Of a stretch of 38,574 nucleotides of DNA, positions 32,724-38,574 are shown one piece after another; position 1 is the stretch's first letter; each line of letters starts with the position of its first letter. This DNA comes from a bacterium. Its GTDB lineage: Bacteria; Desulfobacterota; DSWW01. Location: contig WFRX01000435.1 of the NCBI GenBank assembly GCA_015486285.1, forward strand, positions 1-38,574, read 5' to 3'. The notes under the pieces were generated by a model. The model was given only the letters and a program-made list of their open reading frames with translations, had not been told where the DNA came from and did not search any database. The position numbers were made by a program, and so were the translations under genes.

Positions 32724-33239
32724 TCAGGCCCCCCGGCGGAAGAGGCTGCGCAACGACACGCGGTGCGGCGCCCCGCCGTCGACCCTGGCCTGCAGCCGCG
32801 CCAGCTCTCCCTCGAAGGGCCCGATGGCCCAGCACTCGGTTTCCGGGAGCCCTTCAAGGGGCGGGCCTTCCTCGTTCAGGGGACAGATGTCCCGCATCTC
32901 CACGGTGGTGCCGTCCGGGAATTGCTCGATCCAGCGCAGGGGCAGCCCCTGGGTGCGGCACACATAGGGGCGGTGCTCGTAGATCCGGCATGCGCCCGCC
33001 TGATCGAGAAAGGCGCAGGCGCCTTCCGGGTGGGGGGCGGCATCCCGGAGCAGGTCGGAATGATGGCGCCGGATGTTTTCCGCTTCGACCTGGAAGACCG
33101 TCAGATCGTCGACACAGCATTGACGGCATCCGCGCCGGCACTGAAGGCGCGCCGAATGGATGGCCAGGAGCGGCCGTACCCGCTGTTCCACCTCCCGGTA
33201 GAGGCGATTGAGTTCGCTGGCCAGTCGTTCCTCATTCAT
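32724..33239 (-). CDS. YkgJ-family cysteine cluster protein
   Basis: The protein has 171 residues from ATG 33239 (GGAAGG at 8 bases); GTG 33245 is two codons upstream but too close to the RBS. The cluster CRRGCRQCC matches the CxxxCxxCC signature, followed by CAFLDQAGACRIYEHRPYVCRTQGLPL with further conserved Cys and the Arg-Pro-x-x-C motif. These are predicted zinc- or Fe-S-binding proteins; several relatives have been linked to protein modification, but the role here is unknown. It probably forms a transcription unit with the DUF169 gene. Confidence 0.9.
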   Translation of the reverse strand: MNEERLASELNRLYREVEQRVRPLLAIHSARLQCRRGCRQCCVDDLTVFQVEAENIRRHHSDLLRDAAPHPEGACAFLDQAGACRIYEHRPYVCRTQGLPLRWIEQFPDGTTVEMRDICPLNEEGPPLEGLPETECWAIGPFEGELARLQARVDGGAPHRVSLRSLFRRGA

Positions 33240-33491
33240 GGTCACCGCCTTCCGCTCCCTTGCCTCTATTCAATTTGTTGCACGCGGGAAGCAGGCTGTC
33301 AAGGATCAGACAAGAGAGCGGATTTGCCCGCCATCGGCCGCCTGTGTCGAACCGACCCAGCGCCGTTCCAGAACGAACCCGGCGCCCATGCCTGATTCCC
33401 TCCCCCTCCTCCCCGATTCCCGCGCGACTCAGGTTTTCCGGCGAATTTTCCGATGAGAATCAGTGAATGGTACGATTCTTGGAGGGTGACC

Positions 33492-33686
33492 ATGGCCCCG
33501 GGTGTCGAACAGACGCGAGCCTTGCCGAAAGAGGTTCCCCCCGTGGGCTCGAAGATCAACTGGTGGGGGTTCCTCGGATTGCTCTGCATGGTCTCCTCGG
33601 CCTTCCTGTCGGTCGGAATCCTCTACGAGATCCTCGACTTTCTCAAAGCAGCCGGCATGTTGAGATCGCTGGCCGGTATCGGTTGA
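33492..33686 (+). CDS. 64-residue single-helix membrane protein
   Basis: ATG 33492 follows GGAGGGTGACC, a strong RBS; ATG 33453 is in frame but without one. The N-terminal 25 residues are polar and Pro-rich (LPKEVPPVGSKINWW), followed by one long hydrophobic helix (GFLGLLCMVSSAFLSVGILYEIL) and a short amphipathic tail. No family recognised. It is divergent from the YkgJ gene and lies 122 bp before the CoA-ligase subunit gene. Confidence 0.6.
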   Translation: MAPGVEQTRALPKEVPPVGSKINWWGFLGLLCMVSSAFLSVGILYEILDFLKAAGMLRSLAGIG

Positions 33687-33808
33687 TCTGTCTGTCCCCC
33701 TCCGCATTTTTGACATGCCCCCCGACACGCCCTAAACTTGAAGGTTTCAGGCCTTGACAGGCTCAACCCGGGCCGTGCAACCCTCTGGATTCCCCGGAAG
33801 GACCCACA

Positions 33809-35242
33809 ATGAGCTTGCAGCATCTTTTCTACCCCGGGAGTATCGCGGTTGTCGGGGCGTCGCCGGCCATGACTACGGGCAGGATGCCCTTTTTCCAGAT
33901 ACTCAAGGGTACGGGGTATCAGGGGGCCGTCTACCCCGTGAATCCCGCGCACAAGGAGATCGACGGCCAGCCGGCCTATCCCTCCCTCGCGGAGATCCCG
34001 GATGGGGTCGATCTCGCCGTCTGCCTCGTACCGGCCCGGTTCGCCCTGGAGACGCTCGAACTGGCCGTGAAGAAGCGAATCCGTTTCGTGCACTTCTTCA
34101 CGTCAGGGTTCTCGGAGGTCGGCAACGTGGACCTGGAAGACAAGATGCTCGAGATCGCCCGCGGCGGAGAGACGCGGATTGTGGGCCCGAACTGCCTGGG
34201 TGTGTACTGTGCCGAATCCGGGGTGAGCTTTGATCCCACCCTCGAACTGGAGGAATACGGCTCCGTCGCCTTTCTCGGCCAGTCGGGCGGAGTGACGAAC
34301 AACTTCATGCGCATGGCCTGCGCCCGGAAGATCGCGATCAACAAGGCGGTTTCCTACGGCAACCAGATCGATCTGGCGGTAGAGGATTTTCTCGACTATT
34401 TCGCGGATGACGACGGGATCCGGGTGATCGCGGCATACATCGAGGACGTGAAGAACGGCGACGCCTTCCTCCAGGCGGTCCGGAAGATAACGCCGACAAA
34501 GCCTCTCATTATCCTCAAGGGCGGCGTTACCAGGGAGGGCGCCGAAGCGGCGGCAAGCCACACGGGGGCCATGGCCGGGGAATTCCCGATCTGGTCCGCC
34601 GTCATGCGTCAGCACCGGTGCATCGCGGTCCACACGGAAAGGCAGATGGTCGATGCGGTGACGCTTGCCGTGTCCGAGAAGATCCCGGAAGGTCCCAGGA
34701 TCGGTTATCTGGGCGCCGGCGGCGGCACGTCCGTCCTGTTCACGGATCTCGCCGCGAGCGCCGGGCTTTCCCTGCCGGAATTGAGCCGGGAAACCCAGGA
34801 GAGCATCGGCGGCCGGATATCGGACGTGAACACGAGTACCCGGAACCCGGTAGACCTGGGGGCCTTCGGATTCGACTACAAGATCCTGACGCACACCATG
34901 CGGGCCATGGACCGCGACGAAAACATCGATGTGATCATGATCTACCTCTCCCTGGATTTTCTGAATCTCTTCGAACGCAGAAGGCTGGAGGAGGGGCTGT
35001 ACGCCATCGGGAAGGCGGCCCGGGAACTCGCCAGGCCGGTCATCCCCATCTTGGCCAAGTCGGCGGACGACAAGCCCCGGCTCGAAGAGATCCGGCTCCT
35101 GGCCCTGTCGATCTTCCGGGAGGCGGGGATGAGCATGTACAACTATCTGGAAGATGCGGTCGATGCCGTTCGAGCCGTCCTGCCATGGAGCCTTTCCCGG
35201 AAAGGGAACCAGGAAAAAGGGCGGGTCGGGCCCGCGAAATAA
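33809..35242 (+). CDS. ADP-forming acyl-CoA synthetase alpha subunit (CoA-binding/ligase domains)
   Basis: A 477-residue protein of the acetate-CoA ligase (ADP-forming)/succinyl-CoA synthetase alpha type. The N-terminal CoA-binding Rossmann domain starts LFYPGSIAVVGASP and includes YPVNPAHKEIDGQPAYPSL and IVGPNCLGVY. The second domain begins GSVAFLGQSGGVTNN, and the phosphorylated His is His251 in AAASHTGAMAGE. The third domain holds GYLGAGGGTSVLFTD and TRNPVDLGAFG. The ATP-grasp beta domain, fused or adjacent in most homologues, is absent, so a separate beta subunit is needed. Role: acyl-CoA to acid with ATP formation, or the reverse. RBS is GGAAGG. Its link to the flanking Hsp70 genes is unclear. 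Confidence 0.9.
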   Translation: MSLQHLFYPGSIAVVGASPAMTTGRMPFFQILKGTGYQGAVYPVNPAHKEIDGQPAYPSLAEIPDGVDLAVCLVPARFALETLELAVKKRIRFVHFFTSGFSEVGNVDLEDKMLEIARGGETRIVGPNCLGVYCAESGVSFDPTLELEEYGSVAFLGQSGGVTNNFMRMACARKIAINKAVSYGNQIDLAVEDFLDYFADDDGIRVIAAYIEDVKNGDAFLQAVRKITPTKPLIILKGGVTREGAEAAASHTGAMAGEFPIWSAVMRQHRCIAVHTERQMVDAVTLAVSEKIPEGPRIGYLGAGGGTSVLFTDLAASAGLSLPELSRETQESIGGRISDVNTSTRNPVDLGAFGFDYKILTHTMRAMDRDENIDVIMIYLSLDFLNLFERRRLEEGLYAIGKAARELARPVIPILAKSADDKPRLEEIRLLALSIFREAGMSMYNYLEDAVDAVRAVLPWSLSRKGNQEKGRVGPAK

Positions 35243-35302
35243 CCGGGCGCGCGGCCCCCGCCCACACGTCCGTGCCCATCGCCTCATGAAACGGATTCGG
35301 AG

Positions 35303-38179
35303 ATGAAAGAAGCGTCCCTTTTTGCGGAATCAGCCGGGGATTCGGAAGATTCGGCCCATCGTTACATCATCGGGATCGACCTGGGAACCACCAACTCGGC
35401 GGTCGCGTTCATCGATCTGGGCGACGAAGAGGAAGCGCCCGGACATCGAGAGATCCGACTGTTCGAGATTGCTCAACTGGTGGGCCCCGGCGAGGTGGCT
35501 GGCCGTTCGGTGCTTCCCTCCTTCCTCTACCTTCCCGGGTCCTACGAACTTGCCGAAGGAAGCACGGCCCTTCCGTGGGACGAGGGGCGGGACTACGCAG
35601 TGGGCGAATTCGCCCGGGAACAGGGAGGGCTGGTGCCCGGCCGGCTGGTCTCGTCGGCCAAATCCTGGCTGTGCCATGGGGGCGTGGATCGCTCGGCCCA
35701 GATCCTCCCCTGGGGCGCGGCCGAGGGGGTCCCGAAGGTTTCGCCCGTGGAGGCGAGCGCGCGCTACCTGAAGCATATCCGGGAGGCATGGAACGAGCAG
35801 ATGGCCCGGGACAACGAGGCCTACCGTATGGAGGAGCAGCGGGTGATCCTCACGGTGCCCGCCTCGTTCGACGAAGTGGCCCGGGAGTTGACGGTCGCCG
35901 CGGCCCGGCAGGCGGGCCTGACCCGGGCCGTACTGGTCGAGGAGCCTCTTGCCGCGTTCTATGCATGGCTCTCGAGCCACGAGCAGGACTGGGCGGGATG
36001 CATGCAGGCCGGCGAGATCGTACTCGTCTGTGACGTGGGAGGCGGAACCACGGATTTCACCCTCGTGGCCATTCGCGAGGGAGACAGGGGATTGCGGTTC
36101 GACCGTCTTGCGGTGGGCGATCATCTGATGCTGGGAGGGGACAACATGGACCTTGCCCTGGGCAGGCATCTGGAGGCAAGGCTCATGGGCGAGCCCGGCA
36201 AGCTCGAGTCCAAGAGATGGCACCAGCTCTGCCATCAGTGCCGGAAGGCCAAGGAAACCCTCCTCGAGCGGGCGGACGAGGGGGCCGCCATGGACGTGGT
36301 TGTCATGGGCTCGGGCGGGAAGCTGATCGCCGACACGCTGAAAGGCACCTTGACGCGCGGGGAAGTGGGGGAGCTCATTCTCGAAGGCTTCTTTCCGGTC
36401 GTTCCCCTGGAAGACGGGCCCCGGGAAGGACGGCGAACCGGACTCACCGAATGGGGGCTGCCCTATGTCCAGGATCCGGCCGTGAGCAGGCACATGGCCG
36501 CCTTCTGGAGGCGCTTCGAGTCCCTGATGGTCCGGGAGACGGGCCGGTCCGAGCTGTACCCGGATTTCCTCCTCTTCAACGGCGGCGCCTTGACGCCCGT
36601 GCCGGTACGGGCCCGAATACGGGAGGTCGTATCGAAGTGGTTCCAGGGTGTTGCCGGGGAGGGATGGGTCCCGGAAGAGTTGGAAAATCCGCATCCCGAG
36701 CTGGCCGTGGCGATCGGGGCCGCCTATTACGGGCTCGTTCGCATGGGCGAGGGGGTGCGCGTGGGGGCGGGAAGCCCGCGGGCCTACTATGTGGAGGTGG
36801 AGCCCGACAAGGCCGCCGGCGATGGGGACCGCACAGGGGTCTGCCTGGTGCCCCGGGGTACGGAGGAGGGATTCGAGGCGCAACTGGAGACTCCGACCTT
36901 TGAAGTCCTTGCCAACCAGCCCGTGAGCTTTCAACTCCTGAGCTCGAGCACCCGTCTCGGGGACCGGCTGGGGGACGTGGCCGGGCTGGCCGGGGACGAG
37001 ATCAGCGTGTTTCCGCCCATCCGGACCGTGCTCCGGTACGGAAAAAAGGGCATCGCGAAAAGCCTGCCCGCCCGGCTCGATGTAAAGCTCACCGAGGTGG
37101 GCACCCTCGACCTCTGGTGCCGGTCCATGGAGACCCCCCACCGATGGCAGCTCCGGTTCGACGTGCGGCAGGAGGTCGATCCCGGGACTACGCCGCCGGC
37201 GCCCTCCGGCGAGATCCTCGAGCAGGCGGTGATCGAAAGGGCCCAGGCGAGAATCAAGACCGCCTTCGCCGGCGGGGAAAACTCGAAAGAGCACTCCCCG
37301 GAACGCCTGATGAAGGGGCTTTCCGCGGACCTGAGGATGCAGAAAGAAAAATGGCCCACCTCCCTGATCCGGAGGTTGTCCGACACCCTGCTGGAGGCCC
37401 GCAAGGGGCGGGCGTTGAGCCCGCAGCACGAGGCGCGCTGGTTCAACCTGCTCGGTTTCTGCCTGCGGCCCGGCTTCGGGGATCCGGTGGACGAGTGGCG
37501 GATGAAGGAGGTCTGGAAGGTCTATCTGCAGGGCCTGCATTTTCCGCGGCAGGTCGCCTGTCGCTCCGAACTCTGGATCTTCCTGCGCCGCGTGGCCGGC
37601 GGGCTCACGGCGGGACACCAGCTACGCGTCTACCAGCAGCTTGCCGGGTATTTCAAGCCTGCCGGCGCGAAGAAGAAGTGGGACAGCCGGCTGCCGAGAC
37701 GCCTGAACGCGCAGGAAGAGATCGAGGTCTGGATGGCACTGGCCGGGTTCGAGCGGCTGCCGGTGGAGACGAAGGTGGAACTCGGCCGCCTCCTGCTCGA
37801 GAAGATCCGGAAGAAGATCAGGCCTCAGGCGCTGTGGGCCCTGAGCCGCCTGGGGGCCCGGGTCCCCCTGTACGGTCCCCTGGACCGCGTCGTGCCGAGC
37901 GGAGAGGCGGCCTCCTGGGTAACCACCCTGCTCTCCTGGGAGCTACCTGCCAGGGAGGCGATGGCCCATGCCCTGGTGCAACTCGCGCGGTACACGGGAG
38001 ACCGCGAGAGGGATCTGCCCGAGAAAGACCGGGGCCGGGTGGAAGAGTGGCTGGGCCGGCTTCCCGAGCCGGACCGGCTGCGGGAACTGCTCACGAACCC
38101 GGAGAGCACCTGGGAAGAGCAGGAACAGGCGTGGATTTTTGGGGAGGCTCTACCTTCAGGTCTCGTCCTCTCCCCCTGA
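35303..38179 (+). CDS. Large atypical Hsp70 with C-terminal DUF3731-type extension
   Basis: The protein has 958 residues. Hsp70 ATPase motifs: YIIGIDLGTTNSAVAF, LVCDVGGGTTDFTLVA, LGGDNMDLALG and FLLFNGGALTP. It shares with the Hsp70 at 29981 the block SAKSWLCHGGVDRSAQILPWG and the late LTEVGTLDLWC. After about residue 630 an extra 330 residues follow, helical and rich in Arg, Leu and Trp (PERLMKGLSADLRMQKEKWP, RWFNLLGFCLRPGFGDPVDEWRMKEVWKVY and others), matching the DUF3731 region of Hsp70-like proteins. The RBS (GGAG next to ATG) is poorly spaced. The stop codon lies inside the left arm of a 25-bp inverted repeat. Confidence 0.9.
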   Translation: MKEASLFAESAGDSEDSAHRYIIGIDLGTTNSAVAFIDLGDEEEAPGHREIRLFEIAQLVGPGEVAGRSVLPSFLYLPGSYELAEGSTALPWDEGRDYAVGEFAREQGGLVPGRLVSSAKSWLCHGGVDRSAQILPWGAAEGVPKVSPVEASARYLKHIREAWNEQMARDNEAYRMEEQRVILTVPASFDEVARELTVAAARQAGLTRAVLVEEPLAAFYAWLSSHEQDWAGCMQAGEIVLVCDVGGGTTDFTLVAIREGDRGLRFDRLAVGDHLMLGGDNMDLALGRHLEARLMGEPGKLESKRWHQLCHQCRKAKETLLERADEGAAMDVVVMGSGGKLIADTLKGTLTRGEVGELILEGFFPVVPLEDGPREGRRTGLTEWGLPYVQDPAVSRHMAAFWRRFESLMVRETGRSELYPDFLLFNGGALTPVPVRARIREVVSKWFQGVAGEGWVPEELENPHPELAVAIGAAYYGLVRMGEGVRVGAGSPRAYYVEVEPDKAAGDGDRTGVCLVPRGTEEGFEAQLETPTFEVLANQPVSFQLLSSSTRLGDRLGDVAGLAGDEISVFPPIRTVLRYGKKGIAKSLPARLDVKLTEVGTLDLWCRSMETPHRWQLRFDVRQEVDPGTTPPAPSGEILEQAVIERAQARIKTAFAGGENSKEHSPERLMKGLSADLRMQKEKWPTSLIRRLSDTLLEARKGRALSPQHEARWFNLLGFCLRPGFGDPVDEWRMKEVWKVYLQGLHFPRQVACRSELWIFLRRVAGGLTAGHQLRVYQQLAGYFKPAGAKKKWDSRLPRRLNAQEEIEVWMALAGFERLPVETKVELGRLLLEKIRKKIRPQALWALSRLGARVPLYGPLDRVVPSGEAASWVTTLLSWELPAREAMAHALVQLARYTGDRERDLPEKDRGRVEEWLGRLPEPDRLRELLTNPESTWEEQEQAWIFGEALPSGLVLSP

Positions 38180-38204
38180 GGCGGTCGAGAAACGGTCACC
38201 TGCT

Positions 38205-38251
38205 GCGTTGCATTCGTCCTTCGTCACTGCGGCGTACGGTGTACGCCTCAT
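38205..38251 (+). repeat. 47-bp direct repeat, copy 1 (R1a)
   Basis: Identical over 47 bases to 38452-38498. It begins GCGTTGCATTCGTCCTTCGT and contains the inner hairpin GGCGTAC-GGT-GTACGCC. Confidence 0.85.
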
Positions 38252-38260
38252 TCCAAAGGA

Positions 38261-38303
38261 CTTCATGCGCCTTGCATCTGACCGTTTCTCGACCGCCTCA
38301 GGG
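38261..38303 (+). repeat. 43-bp direct repeat, copy 1 (R2a)
   Basis: Identical over 43 bases to 38532-38574. It begins CTTCATGCGCCTTGCATC and includes the right arm of the inverted repeat. In this copy R1 and R2 are separated by only 9 bases. Confidence 0.85.
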
Positions 38304-38451
38304 AGTGGTAAGTCCATGGGCGGCTCGTTTTGGTTTTCTTGGGCTCCTCTCCCCCGCCCTCGGAAGTCGCCCTGCGAAGACCTCGTTCGGAACAGGGGAT
38401 CGCGCCGGATGCCCCGCCGCTCCCCTCCCGGCTGTTGTCCAGGTGCTTGGG

Positions 38452-38498
38452 GCGTTGCATTCGTCCTTCGTCACTGCGGCGTACGGTGTACGCCTCAT
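38452..38498 (+). repeat. 47-bp direct repeat, copy 2 (R1b)
   Basis: Second exact copy of 38205-38251, spaced 247 bp from the first. The intervening 38304-38451 shows no gene or repeat that I can support. Confidence 0.85.
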
Positions 38499-38531
38499 CG
38501 TTACATGGACCCCCGCCTTCGCGAGGGCATG

Positions 38532-38574
38532 CTTCATGCGCCTTGCATCTGACCGTTTCTCGACCGCCTCAGGG
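38532..38574 (+). repeat. 43-bp direct repeat, copy 2 (R2b), runs to window edge
   Basis: Second exact copy of 38261-38303. Here the R1-R2 spacer is 33 bases instead of 9 and contains CCCCGCC-TTCG-CGAGGG, a small hairpin typical of another extragenic repeat, as if a second element had inserted. The identity reaches the last base, so the true end is outside the window. Confidence 0.8.

Larger units (their letters stand above)
38174..38303. repeat. Repeat element bounded by perfect 25-bp inverted repeats
   Basis: The left arm at 38174-38198 and right arm at 38279-38303 are exact reverse complements over 25 bases (right arm begins TGACCGTTTCTCGACC). The 80-base core holds an inner hairpin GGCGTAC-GGT-GTACGCC (38231-38247) and no gene. 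The left arm includes the TGA of the upstream Hsp70 gene, so the element abuts or has replaced the gene's last bases. No transposase; it is either a MITE/REP-type element or a very strong bidirectional transcription-end structure. Confidence 0.7.

Noticed and set aside
35330..37618. 762-codon open frame antisense to the large Hsp70
   Set aside because: The + strand has complete Hsp70 motifs; the antisense frame is low-complexity, rich in Gly, Pro, Arg and His, a known effect of GC-rich coding DNA.
38174..38574. CRISPR array
   Set aside because: There are only two copies of each repeat, with inner palindromes, unequal spacers and no cas genes; the structure fits an extragenic or mobile repeat.

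Overview
The window is GC-rich, gene-dense bacterial DNA. It shows strong Shine-Dalgarno sites, short intergenic gaps and long antisense shadow frames. The gene content suggests an anaerobic or facultative member of the Desulfobacterota (former Deltaproteobacteria): xsc and a taurine-type aminotransferase, paired atypical Hsp70 proteins with DUF2760 and DUF3731, DUF169, YkgJ, an ADP-forming acyl-CoA synthetase subunit and DUF1254. This placement is inferred from content; there is no rRNA or tRNA in the window to test it.

Layout. 1-6438: the 3' end of a holin-like membrane protein, a PQQ-type beta-propeller lipoprotein (-), a histidine phosphatase, a carboxymuconolactone-decarboxylase-like protein, an acyl-CoA carboxylase beta subunit (all +) and an SDR with an altered catalytic motif (-). 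6568-8274: a P-II protein and an ammonium transporter (-) behind a good sigma-54 promoter match. 8709-12489: a DUF1254 exported protein, an MtfA-like zinc peptidase, and a convergent HDAC/AcuC-family deacetylase. 12820-16526: an exported Cys-type sulfatase converging on a DUF3604 (PHP-like) lipoprotein.

16567-23476 is a sulfonate-degradation locus. On the minus strand a GltS-like permease, sulfoacetaldehyde acetyltransferase (Xsc) and taurine:pyruvate-type aminotransferase are tightly packed, with the DUF3604 lipoprotein 40 bp downstream. This would convert taurine to sulfoacetaldehyde and then to acetyl phosphate plus sulfite. Divergent from it lie a small secreted protein, a 56-residue single-helix membrane protein and a second GltS-like permease.

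23630-28922 looks like a small unassigned biosynthetic cluster. Acyl carrier protein, SAM methyltransferase, SDR and a short AMP-forming ligase are in one operon on +. A KAS III homologue lacking the usual His/Asn pair and an alpha/beta hydrolase lie convergently on -. This is my main candidate for an undescribed system.

29129-38179 is a chaperone-like locus: DUF2760 membrane protein, Hsp70-like ATPase, then DUF169 and YkgJ genes on the other strand, a tiny membrane protein, an orphan CoA-ligase alpha subunit, and a second Hsp70 with a long C-terminal extension. The last 400 bp hold two copies of a complex repeat, one bounded by a perfect 25-bp inverted repeat whose left arm contains the Hsp70 stop codon.
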